A program made the position numbers and the translations under genes. Shown one piece after another: positions 15,961 to 24,418 of a DNA stretch of 64,000 nt (positions are counted from its first letter, which is position 1; the number at the start of each line of letters is the position of its first letter). The stretch comes from Fodinicola acaciae (lineage in GTDB: Bacteria; Actinomycetota; Actinomycetes; Mycobacteriales; HKI-0501), in NCBI RefSeq assembly GCF_010993745.1, contig NZ_WOTN01000003.1, positions 1,550,001-1,614,000 on the forward strand. The letters run 5' to 3'. The notes beneath the pieces were generated by a model. The model was given only the letters and a program-made list of their open reading frames with translations. It was not told the DNA's origin and made no database searches.

Positions 15961-18177
15961 ATGGCTCACCTCACCGTGCGCGGAGCGCGCGAGCACAACC
16001 TCAAGGACATCGACCTCACACTGCCGAAACGCCAGCTCATCGTGGTCACCGGCGTGTCCGGCTCCGGCAAGTCGTCATTGGTGTTCGACACGATCGCGGC
16101 CGAGTCGCAGCGCCAGCTCAACGAGACCTACACGACCTTCGTCCGCAACCGGCTGCCGCGCTATGGCCAGCCGGATGTCGACAGCATCGACAACCTGTCC
16201 GCCGCGATCGTCGTCGACCAGCGCCGCCTCGGCGGCAACTCGCGGTCGACGGTCGGCACGGTCACCGACATCCATCCGCTGATGCGACTGCTGTGGTCGC
16301 GCGAAGGCCGTCCTTTTGCCGGATATTCCAACGCTTTCTCCTTCAACGAGCCGGCCGGCATGTGCCAGCGCTGCCACGGAATCGGCCGCGTACGCACGAT
16401 CGACCTCGACCAGTTGGTCGATCGCCGGCTTTCGTTGAACGACGGCGCGATCCGGTTTCCGACCTTCGACACCGGCAGCTGGATGTGGCGTACGTTCGCC
16501 AACTCTGGCTTGTTCGACAACGACAAACCGCTCGCCGCGTACGACGGCGCCGAATGGGACGCGTTCCTGCACGGCGTCGAGGACCCGCCGAAAAACTACG
16601 AAGGACTGCTGCACCGGTTCGAACGTATCTGGCTGCCGAAAGACCCCGAGTCGCTGAAAGGCCGGACACGGCAGGCTTTCGAGCGCGTTGTCACGCAGTC
16701 GATCTGTCCCGACTGTGGCGGCGCGCGGCTCAACGCGGCCGCGCTGGAGTCCAAAGTGGACGGTCTGAGCATCGCCGACTGCGCTGCGATGGAGGCCGCT
16801 GATCTGGCCGAGGTCGTACGCGCCTGGACCGGCCCTGTCGCCACCGCTTTGCTGGCACAGCTGGAAAGACTCGTCGGCATCGGCCTGGGCTATGTCACTT
16901 TGGACCGGCCGACGACGACGCTGTCCGGCGGCGAGTCGCAGCGCGTGAAGATGGTGCGACACCTCGGCAGCGGTCTCACCGACATGACCTACATCTTCGA
17001 CGAGCCGACCATCGGCCTGCATCCGCGCGATGTCGGCCAGCTGGTCGGCCTGCTGAAAGACCTGCGCGACAAGGGAAACACCGTGCTGGTCGTGGAGCAC
17101 GATCCGGACGTCATCGAGGCCGCCGACCACGTGGTCGACCTCGGACCGGGTGCCGGACCGTCCGGCGGCGAGGTGGTGTACGAAGGTTGCGTACGCGGCC
17201 TGGTAAACGCCGACACGCCAACCGGCCGGCATCTGCGGAGACGGCCGTCATTGCGTGCGGAGGTGCGTAAACCGACCGGTGCGATCGCCATCCGCGGTGC
17301 CGACAAACACAATCTCGACAACGTCGACGTGGACGTGCCGACCGGAGTGCTGACGGTCGTCACCGGCGTCGCCGGCTCCGGGAAAAGCACGCTGGTGCGC
17401 GGATATCTGCCGGACGCGGTCGTCATCGACCAGGGCGCGGTCCGCGGCTCACGCCGGTCGAGCATCGCCACCTACACCGGCGTTCTGGACCGCGTCCGCA
17501 CGCTGTTCGCCGAGGAAAACGGTGTCAGCAGCGGACTTTTCAGTCCCAACGCGGAAGGTGGCTGTCCGGGCTGCCACGGGCTCGGCCTGGTCCACACCGA
17601 CCTGGCGTTCCTGGATCCGATGGTCAGCGTGTGCGAACAGTGTCGTGGCCGCCGGTTCACCGAGGCCGCGCTTCGCTACCGATGTCGCGGACTCGACATC
17701 GGTCAGGTGCTGGAACTGACGGCACGAGACGCGTGCGAGGTCTTCGACGAGCCGCCGACACGCGCGGTGCTGGAGCGGCTGATCGAGGTCGGCCTGGACT
17801 ATCTTTCGTTGGGACAGCCGCTGAACACGCTGTCCGGCGGCGAGCGGCAGCGGTTGAAACTTGCCGACGAGCTCGGCCACTCCGGCCGCACGTACGTCTT
17901 CGACGAGCCGACGACCGGCCTGCACATGTCCGATGTGGACGGTCTGGTCGCGCTGCTCGACCGGCTGGTCGACGGCGGCCGTACGGTCGTCGTCATCGAA
18001 CACAACCTCGACGTGATCGCCCGTGCCGACTGGATCATCGACCTCGGTCCCGGTCCCGGCCGGCGCGGCGGCCAGGTGGTTTTCCAAGGCACGCCGGTCG
18101 ATCTCGTCCGCGCCGGTCACTCGCTGACCGGCGAGCACCTGCGTAAATCGGGTGACAACCGGCGCCGGCGCGGTTAG
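15961..18177 (+). CDS. UvrA-like ABC ATPase, drug-resistance (DrrC) type
   Basis: Protein of 738 residues, shorter than UvrA (about 950) but with both UvrA half-ATPases: GVSGSGKSS and LSGGESQRVKM with DEPTIGLHPRD in the first, GVAGSGKST and LSGGERQRLKL with DEPTTGLHMSD in the second. Zinc-finger cysteines remain (CQRCHGIGR, CPDCGG, CPGCHGLG, CEQCRG), while the UvrB-interaction/insertion regions are reduced. This is the architecture of DrrC, which protects producers from DNA-binding drugs such as daunorubicin; a repair role in removing bound drug is inferred. A leaderless -10 (TAGCGT) supports ATG 15961. It is followed 31 bp later by the leader of a ribosomal protection gene. Confidence 0.85.
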   Translation: MAHLTVRGAREHNLKDIDLTLPKRQLIVVTGVSGSGKSSLVFDTIAAESQRQLNETYTTFVRNRLPRYGQPDVDSIDNLSAAIVVDQRRLGGNSRSTVGTVTDIHPLMRLLWSREGRPFAGYSNAFSFNEPAGMCQRCHGIGRVRTIDLDQLVDRRLSLNDGAIRFPTFDTGSWMWRTFANSGLFDNDKPLAAYDGAEWDAFLHGVEDPPKNYEGLLHRFERIWLPKDPESLKGRTRQAFERVVTQSICPDCGGARLNAAALESKVDGLSIADCAAMEAADLAEVVRAWTGPVATALLAQLERLVGIGLGYVTLDRPTTTLSGGESQRVKMVRHLGSGLTDMTYIFDEPTIGLHPRDVGQLVGLLKDLRDKGNTVLVVEHDPDVIEAADHVVDLGPGAGPSGGEVVYEGCVRGLVNADTPTGRHLRRRPSLRAEVRKPTGAIAIRGADKHNLDNVDVDVPTGVLTVVTGVAGSGKSTLVRGYLPDAVVIDQGAVRGSRRSSIATYTGVLDRVRTLFAEENGVSSGLFSPNAEGGCPGCHGLGLVHTDLAFLDPMVSVCEQCRGRRFTEAALRYRCRGLDIGQVLELTARDACEVFDEPPTRAVLERLIEVGLDYLSLGQPLNTLSGGERQRLKLADELGHSGRTYVFDEPTTGLHMSDVDGLVALLDRLVDGGRTVVVIEHNLDVIARADWIIDLGPGPGRRGGQVVFQGTPVDLVRAGHSLTGEHLRKSGDNRRRRG

Positions 18178-18208
18178 CGTCTGCCCACCACGGTCAGAAG
18201 GAGTCCAG

Positions 18209-18307
18209 ATGCGCCAGTCCGCACAGGTGATGACGAGCAACCATCCGGCCCTCTGCCTGTGGACAGGACGTGAAGACTCTCAACCTCGGAATTCTCGCAC
18301 ATGTTGA
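18209..18307 (+). CDS. predicted 32-residue leader peptide
   Basis: A short frame with a very good ribosome binding site (AAGGAG, six bases before the ATG). It encodes 32 residues, including HPALCLWTGR, and ends 38 bases inside the following ribosomal-protection gene in a different frame. That downstream gene has only a poor site directly against its GTG. This layout suggests translational coupling or drug-sensed attenuation, as described for leaders of other ribosome-protection and methylase genes. Expression of this peptide is inferred from position and the binding site alone. Confidence 0.5.
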   Translation: MRQSAQVMTSNHPALCLWTGREDSQPRNSRTC

Positions 18308-20114
18308 CGCCGGCAAGACCAGCCTGACCGAGCGACTGCTGCACGCGACCGGCGTGATCGACCGGATCGGCAGCGTCGACCGCGGCACGACCCAGACCGA
18401 CACGCTGGAGCTGGAGCGCCAGCGCGGCATCACGATCCAGTCGGCGGTGGTGTCCTTCACCATCGGCGAGCTGACCGTCAACCTCATCGACACGCCCGGT
18501 CACTCGGATTTCATCGCCGAAGTCGAGCGTGCCCTGCGGGTGCTCGATGGCGCCGTGCTGGTCGTCTCGGCGGTCGAAGGCGTGCAGCCGCAGACCCGGA
18601 TTCTGCTGCGTACGCTGGAAAGCCTGCGGATCCCGACGCTGCTGTTCGTCAACAAGATCGACAGGACCGGCGCCGCGTACGCGGAGATCCTGGCGCAGAT
18701 CAAGCGGAAACTCGGTGTCGTCGGCGTGCCGATGTCGGCCGTCGCCGACGTCGGCACGCGGTCGGCGCGTACGACGGCGATCGCGCCGGACCGGTGGGTC
18801 GAGACGCTTGCCGAGAACAGCGACGAACTCCTCGCGTCCTATGTGGACGGACGCGAGATCAACGCCGCTGACAACCGGCGCGAGTTGGCCCGGCAGACGG
18901 CGGCCTGCCTGGTGCGGCCGGTGTTCTTCGGCTCGGCCGTGACAGGTGCCGGTGTCGAGGCGCTGATCGAGGGCATCCACGACCTGCTCCCGGCGGCCGA
19001 CGGCGACAACAGCGGTCCGCTTTCCGCGCGTATCTTCAAAATCGAGCGGTCGCCGGCCGGCGAGAAGCTGGCGTACGCACGTGTGCTCTCCGGCTCCGTC
19101 AGGACACGGCAGCGGGTCGACTGGCAGCGTGGATCGGGAAAAGTGACCTCGCTGCAGGTCTTCCAGCACGGCGGAGCAGTGCCGGCCACGCACGCGGTGG
19201 CCGGTCAGATCGTCAAACTCGGCGGCCTGCCGGACATCCGGATCGGCGACCAGATCGGCCTCGCCAGCGCCGGCGCCGACTCGGCTTTCGCGCCGCCCAC
19301 CTTGGAAACCGTCGTCACCGCGGCCGACTCGGTCGGACTTTTCCTGGCACTGCAGAATCTGGCCGACCGCGATCCGCTGATCGCCGTGCGGCGAAACGAC
19401 AACGTCATCACCGTACGTCTCTACGGCGAGGTGCAGAAGGAAGTCATCGCCTCCCAGCTGGCGACCGAGTTCGGCGTCGAGGTCGGTTTCGCCGAAACGC
19501 GGACGATCCACGTCGAGCGGCCGGCCGGCGTCGGTCACGGCCTGCACGAGCTGACCCGGCACGGACCGATCCTGTTCCCCGCCGGCATCGGCCTTCGCGT
19601 CGAGCCAGGCGAGGGCGTCGACTATCGGATGGAGGTGGAGCTGGGGTCGCTGCCGCTGTCTTTTCACACCGCCATCGAGGAAACCGTACGCCACGAGCTG
19701 CGACACGGCCTGTTCGGCTGGGAAGTCACCGATGTCACGGTCACGCTCACGCACAGCGGTTTCTGGAGTCCGGTGAGCACTGCCGGAGATTTCCGCCAAC
19801 TGACACCGATCGTGCTGCGCCAGGCGCTGGAGGCCGCCGGCACGCAGGTGTACGAGCCGATGCACCACTTCGACCTGGAAGTGCCGGACGGCACGCTCGC
19901 CGCGGTGCTCGGGCGGCTCGCCGAATGCGGTGCGCAGCCGCGGGAAACCGTCGTACGCGATGGAGTTTGCCTGCTGGAAGGGGTGATTCCGGCCGGCCGG
20001 GTGCACGATTTCGAGCGGCAGCTGCCCAGCGCCTCTCAGGGCGAAGGCGTGCTTCGGACGCGTTTCGCCGGATTTCGGCGCGTTGCCGGACAACCACGCG
20101 ACGCTCTACGGTGA
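18270..20114 (+). CDS. Tet(M)/OtrA-like ribosomal protection GTPase
   Basis: EF-G-like GTPase of 614 residues. GTP-binding motifs are AHVDAGKTSLTERL (residues 10-23), RGITIQS (switch), DTPGHSDF and NKID. The order of domains and the C-terminal half match ribosomal protection proteins, which dislodge tetracycline from the 30S subunit, rather than housekeeping EF-G, which is longer. It begins with GTG and overlaps a short upstream leader frame. Located just after the DrrC-type gene, it gives a two-gene drug-protection locus. True tetracycline specificity is not certain. Confidence 0.82.
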   Translation: MKTLNLGILAHVDAGKTSLTERLLHATGVIDRIGSVDRGTTQTDTLELERQRGITIQSAVVSFTIGELTVNLIDTPGHSDFIAEVERALRVLDGAVLVVSAVEGVQPQTRILLRTLESLRIPTLLFVNKIDRTGAAYAEILAQIKRKLGVVGVPMSAVADVGTRSARTTAIAPDRWVETLAENSDELLASYVDGREINAADNRRELARQTAACLVRPVFFGSAVTGAGVEALIEGIHDLLPAADGDNSGPLSARIFKIERSPAGEKLAYARVLSGSVRTRQRVDWQRGSGKVTSLQVFQHGGAVPATHAVAGQIVKLGGLPDIRIGDQIGLASAGADSAFAPPTLETVVTAADSVGLFLALQNLADRDPLIAVRRNDNVITVRLYGEVQKEVIASQLATEFGVEVGFAETRTIHVERPAGVGHGLHELTRHGPILFPAGIGLRVEPGEGVDYRMEVELGSLPLSFHTAIEETVRHELRHGLFGWEVTDVTVTLTHSGFWSPVSTAGDFRQLTPIVLRQALEAAGTQVYEPMHHFDLEVPDGTLAAVLGRLAECGAQPRETVVRDGVCLLEGVIPAGRVHDFERQLPSASQGEGVLRTRFAGFRRVAGQPRDALR

Positions 20115-20119
20115 TCCGG
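20107..20119 (+). promoter_or_regulatory. leaderless promoter -10 box of NmrA-like gene
   Basis: TACGGT at 20107-20112 followed by six bases and GTG at 20119. The box overlaps the stop codon of the preceding gene, so the NmrA-like gene can be transcribed separately. Confidence 0.45.
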
Positions 20120-20949
20120 TGACGATTCTGGTGACTGGTGCGACCGGCAATGTCGGTGGCGAGGTGGTGCGCGCGGTGGCCGCCGCGGGTGGCAAGCCGC
20201 GCGCCTTGGTGCGTAACGAAAATCGACCGGTGTTCCAAGGCGCAGAGGTCGCTGTCGGCGATCTCAACGACCCGTCGTCGATGGCGGCGGCGCTGGAGGG
20301 CATCACCGGCGCGTTCGTGCTCAGCGGCTATGCCGACATGACCGGACTGCTCGCCGCGATCCGCGACGCCGGCGCGAAACGCGTCGTGCAGCTGTCCGGC
20401 GGCTCGGCCGGCCTCGACAACCTCGACAACGCCGTCACCGCCTACATGGCGCGGTCGGAGCAGGCCGTACGTGCGTCCGGTGTGCCATACACGATCCTGC
20501 GGCCGAGCGCGTTCATGTCCAACACCTTCGAATGGACATCGCAGCTGGCCGAGTCCGACACCGTACGCGCCGCGTTTCCCGATGTGGCGGCCGCGGTCAT
20601 CGACCCGGCCGACATCGCCGCGGTCGCGGCGGCCGCGCTGGTCGGCGGCGGCCACGAGGGCCAGACGTATCGGCTGACCGGACCGGGGGCATTGCTGCCG
20701 GCCGATCGCGCGCGCATTCTCGGCGAAGTGCTCGGCCGCGACATCTCGTTCGTCGGTCTGACCAACGAGCAGGCCCGCGAAGAGATGACGGCGGCCATGC
20801 CGGTCGAATATGTCAACGCCTTCTTCAACTTCTACGTCGAAGGCGCGCTCGACGAGTCCCCCGTTCTCCCCACCGTCTCCGACATCCTGGGCCGGCCTCC
20901 GCGCACCTTCCGCGACTGGTGCACCACCCACGCCGCCGCCTTTCAGTGA
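20119..20949 (+). CDS. NAD(P)-binding NmrA/SDR-a5-like protein
   Basis: Atypical short-chain dehydrogenase of 276 residues. The Rossmann motif TILVTGATGNVGGEVVRAVA starts at residue 2; DLNDPSSMAAALEGITGAFV and ILRPSAFMSN follow the NmrA/TMR family pattern. The classical SDR catalytic Tyr-x-x-x-Lys is not evident, so it may be a redox sensor or quinone reductase-like enzyme. It begins with GTG in a leaderless context and converges on the permease gene with a 7-bp overlap. Confidence 0.78.
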   Translation: MTILVTGATGNVGGEVVRAVAAAGGKPRALVRNENRPVFQGAEVAVGDLNDPSSMAAALEGITGAFVLSGYADMTGLLAAIRDAGAKRVVQLSGGSAGLDNLDNAVTAYMARSEQAVRASGVPYTILRPSAFMSNTFEWTSQLAESDTVRAAFPDVAAAVIDPADIAAVAAAALVGGGHEGQTYRLTGPGALLPADRARILGEVLGRDISFVGLTNEQAREEMTAAMPVEYVNAFFNFYVEGALDESPVLPTVSDILGRPPRTFRDWCTTHAAAFQ

Positions 20950-22103
20950 GAGTGGGTGGAATCCGGTGAGCCGCTCATCATGCGGAGCATCGGGAGGCCG
21001 CCGGTGCGTACGAACCGGAGGACCAGCACCGCGGCCAGGACCAGGAAGGCGATGTTGAGCCAGGTGGTGTAGTTCCAGCTGATGCCGGTCTCCATCAAGG
21101 TCATGCCGCGCTGCGCCGGGATCAGTTGCAGCGCGCCGAAAACAAGCTCGACCAGATAGCCGGCCAGCACCATCGACAGATAGAAAGCGCCGGTGAGGAT
21201 CGCGGCCATCTTCAGTCCGTAGTATTTCCGGTAGATGTTGATGATCGGCAGGATGATCAGGTCGGCGAAGATGAAGGCGACCACGCCGCCGAAGCTGATG
21301 CCGCCGTTCCACAGCACGAGCGCGAGCGGCACGTTTCCGATGGAGCAGACGAAACTCACCACCGCGACCAGCGGACCGACGATCGGTCCCCAGATCGCCG
21401 CGAGCGTCGCGTTGTCCGAAAGGAAAAACGTCTTCCAGAAGCTGTCAGGAACCCAGGCACCGATCGCGCCGGCGATCAGCAGGCCGCCGACGATGTCCTT
21501 CCACACCGCGGCCCACTCCATCACGAAAATGTGTGACACCGCCGTGCTTCCCTGCGCCGACCGCAGCCGTTTCCACAGTGTGCCGTCCATCGCGATGCTC
21601 ATGTCCATCGCGGCGTGACCCTCCATCGAGCCGGCGACACCGCGGTTGGCCTGCTCCAGCGCCTTCTCCAGCAGCTTCTTTCGCAGGAAGATCCGGAAAA
21701 GTACGGCCAGGATCACGATCATCACCGGACCGCCGACGAACTCGGCGAGGGTGAACTGCCATCCCATCAGCAGCGCCAGGATCACACCGAGCTCGATCAC
21801 CAGGTTGGTGGAGGCGATCTCGAAGGCCATCGCCGCGGTGAAGTTGGCGCCTTTGCGAAACAACGACCTGGCCAGCGCGACCGCCGCGTACGAGCAGGAC
21901 GAGGAGGCGACGCCGAGACCGGTGGCGATCGCGAGCGTACGCGGCCGGTCGTCGCCCAGCAGCCGGACGACCGTCGCGCGCCGGACGACCGCCTGCACGA
22001 CCGCGGAGAGCACGAACCCCAGGATCAGGGCCCACAGGATCTCCCAGGTCATCGACCCGGCCATCGCCAGCGCCCTGAGGATCGCCTGGCCTGCGACATC
22101 CAT
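20943..22103 (-). CDS. permease of the DUF318/ArsP-like family
   Basis: Integral membrane protein of 386 residues with about ten helices. Characteristic segments are VASSSCSYAAVALARSLFRK, AFEIASTNLVIELGVILALL and FVCSIGNVPLALVLWNGGIS; the conserved Cys and SxxNV motifs are those of DUF318 permeases, some of which export arsenicals or metals. The C terminus ends in Ser-Thr-His-Ser-His. A GGAGGGAGA site precedes the ATG, and a CsoR-like palindrome lies 28 bp upstream, pointing to copper control. It follows two further putative copper genes on the same strand. Confidence 0.75.
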   Translation of the reverse strand: MDVAGQAILRALAMAGSMTWEILWALILGFVLSAVVQAVVRRATVVRLLGDDRPRTLAIATGLGVASSSCSYAAVALARSLFRKGANFTAAMAFEIASTNLVIELGVILALLMGWQFTLAEFVGGPVMIVILAVLFRIFLRKKLLEKALEQANRGVAGSMEGHAAMDMSIAMDGTLWKRLRSAQGSTAVSHIFVMEWAAVWKDIVGGLLIAGAIGAWVPDSFWKTFFLSDNATLAAIWGPIVGPLVAVVSFVCSIGNVPLALVLWNGGISFGGVVAFIFADLIILPIINIYRKYYGLKMAAILTGAFYLSMVLAGYLVELVFGALQLIPAQRGMTLMETGISWNYTTWLNIAFLVLAAVLVLRFVRTGGLPMLRMMSGSPDSTHSH

Positions 22104-22130
22104 GATCGGTCTCCCTCCAGCGACTCCGAC

Positions 22131-22146
22131 ATACCCCCTAGGGGTA
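22131..22146. promoter_or_regulatory. CsoR-like palindrome
   Basis: ATACCCCCTAGGGGTA, an almost perfect palindrome centred on CTAG, 28 bp upstream of the permease start. It matches the TACCCCCTAGGGGTA type recognised by copper-sensing CsoR repressors in actinobacteria. No csoR gene is in the window. Confidence 0.6.
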
Positions 22147-22193
22147 CGCCGGAGCCGACCTTACACCCGGATGCCAGTCACCGCATCCGTTGG

Positions 22194-22985
22194 CTAGCTC
22201 ACCTGGAGCGTGACCGCCGCGGTGTGCAGCTTTCCGGCGGTCTGGAACTGCACGTACAACCGCCAGTCGCCGGCCTTGGGCAGGCTCGCGTCGAACGACA
22301 GCTTCGGTCCGCCGTTGCCGCTGGCCGCCATGCCCTGCGGATGCAGATGCGCGAAGGCCAGGTCACCGGCGCGGAAGGCGGTCAGGTGCGCGTACGTCTG
22401 CAGATATGGCTGCAGATCCGTGACCGGCTTGCCGTTTTTGCTGACCGTGATGGAAAGCGTCTCGCCTCGGTCGACGGTCAGCGTGTAACCGTCCACGGTG
22501 GTCGTCGTGGCGGCCGGTGGCAGTGGCTCGGTTTTCGCCTGCCCGGCGACGGAAACCGTGTCACTGAGGACGAACGGCTTGTTCTTCGTGCTGAAGGAGG
22601 CATACACGCGATAGCTGCCGGGAAGCGGCGGCGCGAAGGCCGCCGACCAGGTGCCGTCGGCGGCCATCTCGGGATGTACGTGCTGGAAGCCGGTCAGGTC
22701 GGAGCGGATCAGATAGAAATGCATCCGCTTGGTCTGGTCCACGTCGAAGCCGGTGACCGGCTTGCCGCCGGCGCCGAGGATCTGGAAGGCGAACGACGTC
22801 GAGCCGATGGTTTTCTGTTTCAGCGCGAGGCGAATGCCGCCGGAGCTGGCGGACAGGCCGTCTCCGGACGCCATCGCGCCATGGTCCATGCCGTGGTCCA
22901 TGCCGTGGTCCATCGGAGCCGGCGCCGCGTTTCCGCAGCCGGCCAGCACGATGACGGCCGCCGTCGCGGCCAGGAACTTCTTCAT
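22194..22985 (-). CDS. Met/His-rich secreted lipoprotein, probable copper binder
   Basis: Lipoprotein of 263 residues. The signal peptide MKKFLAATAAVIVLAGC ends in a lipobox (LAGC, Cys 17), so the mature protein should be anchored outside the membrane. Directly after it are three MDHG repeats (residues 25-36), a classic copper-binding motif. The rest forms beta-rich repeats with histidines in FQHVHPEMAADG and LAFAHLHPQGM. It probably buffers or delivers copper outside the cell. It lies between the small membrane protein and the permease on the same strand. Confidence 0.72.
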   Translation of the reverse strand: MKKFLAATAAVIVLAGCGNAAPAPMDHGMDHGMDHGAMASGDGLSASSGGIRLALKQKTIGSTSFAFQILGAGGKPVTGFDVDQTKRMHFYLIRSDLTGFQHVHPEMAADGTWSAAFAPPLPGSYRVYASFSTKNKPFVLSDTVSVAGQAKTEPLPPAATTTTVDGYTLTVDRGETLSITVSKNGKPVTDLQPYLQTYAHLTAFRAGDLAFAHLHPQGMAASGNGGPKLSFDASLPKAGDWRLYVQFQTAGKLHTAAVTLQVS

Positions 22986-23008
22986 TTTTGGTCGTCTTTC
23001 CGGACGTA

Positions 23009-23039
23009 GTGATCAGGACAGGTGGCTGTCGCTGATCAC
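23009..23039 (-). terminator. hairpin between membrane-protein and lipoprotein genes
   Basis: GTGATCAG (23009-23016) pairs with CTGATCAC (23032-23039), with inner ACAG/CTGT pairing and a GTGG loop. It overlaps the stop codon of the upstream small membrane protein gene. On the minus strand it could attenuate transcription into, or stabilise the mRNA of, the lipoprotein gene. Confidence 0.4.
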
Positions 23040-23437
23040 GTCCGGCTGACACACATGCTGAGCAGCAGACAGCGGCCGGCGCGCGGCGGCGGGCGGGCGC
23101 GCGGTGTCCGTACGAGCAACGTCACCGTGACCAGGCCGGCGACGATCAGGAAGGCGGAGAAGAGGAAGGTCGGCGCGGCCCAGTCGAACAGCCGCGGCAT
23201 CGACGGCGTGCAGGTCGCGCTCGCGCGGTCGTCAGGCGCCGCCGGCGTGACCGTGTCGCCGCTCGCCGGCGCCATGTCGTGATGGACGTCACTGGCCATC
23301 GAGCCGCCGTGACAGCCGGTGAGCGGATCGCCGGCCGCCACGTGCATGCCGTAAAGACCAGCCAGGACACCGAAAACGAGCGCGAGCAACACCACCGCGC
23401 CGACGCGCGTGCGGGGCTCGCTCGATGTCATCGCCAC
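23036..23437 (-). CDS. small two-helix membrane protein (putative copper set)
   Basis: Protein of 133 residues with two predicted membrane helices (about residues 12-32 and 88-110) and an external loop carrying CHGGSMASDVHHDMAP, rich in His and Met, and two further Cys. This resembles small DUF6153-type proteins associated with copper loci, though I am not certain of the family. The start may be GTG 23437 or ATG 23431. First gene of the minus-strand set leading to the Met/His lipoprotein and the permease. Confidence 0.55.
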   Translation of the reverse strand: MAMTSSEPRTRVGAVVLLALVFGVLAGLYGMHVAAGDPLTGCHGGSMASDVHHDMAPASGDTVTPAAPDDRASATCTPSMPRLFDWAAPTFLFSAFLIVAGLVTVTLLVRTPRARPPPRAGRCLLLSMCVSRT

Positions 23438-23506
23438 CAGCCTACGGAACCGGCCGCACGCGCGTCACCTGGCGCTGGCAACGCGCCGGCCGGCCTCGTA
23501 TGAACG

Positions 23507-23519
23507 TAGATTTGGCTGA
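23507..23519 (+). promoter_or_regulatory. leaderless promoter -10 box of GNAT gene
   Basis: TAGATT at 23507-23512 followed by six bases and ATG at 23519, the same geometry as other leaderless genes in the window. Confidence 0.5.
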
Positions 23520-24013
23520 TGATCCGAGTGGCCCGCGAGGACGATCTGGAGGTCCTGCAGGACATCGAACGATCGGCCGGTCAGCCGTTCGCGGACCTCG
23601 GCATGCCGGAGATCGCCGGCGACGAGCCGCCGTCGCTGGCCGACCTGCGCGCGTACGCGGACGCCGGTCGTGCCTGGGTCTTCGAGGAGGACGGCCAGCC
23701 GGTCGCGTACGTGATCGTGGACCTCGTCGACGGCAACGCGCACATCGAGCAGGTGTCCGTACGCGCCGAGTCGGCGCGGCGCGGCATCGGTCGAGCGCTG
23801 ATCGAGCAGGTGGCTGGCTGGGCTCGCGCACGCGGATGTCCGGCGCTGACGCTCACATCGTTTGTCGACGTGCCGTGGAACGTGCCGTACTACCAGCGGT
23901 TGGGGTTCGTACGCATGACCGACATCGGTCCTGAGCTGCGCGCCATCCGCGCACGCGAGGCGGCGCACGGCCTCGACCGTTGGCCGCGCGCGTGCCTACG
24001 GCTCGCGCTCTGA
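23519..24013 (+). CDS. GNAT-family N-acetyltransferase
   Basis: Acetyltransferase of 164 residues. The acetyl-CoA-binding motif RRGIGRALIEQVAGWARARG lies near residues 88-107, preceded by the beta-strand HIEQVSVR, and the end YYQRLGFVRM is the usual motif B. The acceptor substrate is unknown. Leaderless start at 23519. No operon partners. Confidence 0.82.
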   Translation: MIRVAREDDLEVLQDIERSAGQPFADLGMPEIAGDEPPSLADLRAYADAGRAWVFEEDGQPVAYVIVDLVDGNAHIEQVSVRAESARRGIGRALIEQVAGWARARGCPALTLTSFVDVPWNVPYYQRLGFVRMTDIGPELRAIRAREAAHGLDRWPRACLRLAL

Positions 24014-24418
24014 GCTCGCCGCATGGCCTCCCAACGGGTGGCGGGCGTGGCGTTGTGGGGACGGTGCTGGTGTGACTGCTGTGGGCCACCGTGCAGGTGA
24101 GACGGCCTGACCGAGTAGTACTTGGTCAACAGGACATCAAACCGGGCAATTGTTGCCCCTGGACATTGAGCCCGGCCCGGCGAGCAGTCACAACAGCATT
24201 ACTCGCCTCGGCAGTCATACCCGCCACAGGGCTGACGGTCACGCGGACGTGACAGGCGGTCGCCGCGCCACCGGACGATGCGCACGTCGGGTGGCCCTGC
24301 GGCGTCAATAGCGGGAGGCGACAAAGAGGAAGGCCGAGGTGGGGGCCGGTTTGGTGGTGAGGCGACAACCGAACAGGCGTTAAGGTCGGGCCGTCCCGCT
24401 TCAGAACGGAAAGCCGCG
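24014..24418. other. 405-bp gene-free gap with palindrome and repeat remnant
   Basis: No convincing gene. It holds a 21-bp near-perfect palindrome at 24108-24128 (arms TGACC...GGTCA around AGTA/TACT), a GGGCAA/TTGCCC inverted repeat near 24146-24160, and on the minus strand at 24218-24186 a 33-bp segment similar to 28948-28980 (see that entry). The 3' end contains the upstream region of bioY, including TTAAGGT near 24379, which could be its -10. Confidence 0.5.
24186..24218 (-). repeat. 33-bp dispersed fragment, copy A
   Basis: Read on the minus strand this matches 28948-28980 at 26 of 33 positions, ending in the identical GCTGTTGTGACT. Translated in the corresponding frame both copies give EA(S/G)NAVVT with differences mostly at third positions, which suggests remnants of the same coding sequence, perhaps a mobile gene. 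The parent family was not recognised. Confidence 0.4.

Noticed and set aside
18174-20093. 639-codon minus-strand frame opposite the ribosomal protection gene
   Set aside because: Antisense shadow of a clearly coding GTPase gene; no recognisable domain.
24375-24390. BioQ-type oper­ator upstream of bioY (GAAC-N4-GTTA)
   Set aside because: The half-sites are not symmetrical and the spacing differs from the known TGAAC-N3-GTTAC box.
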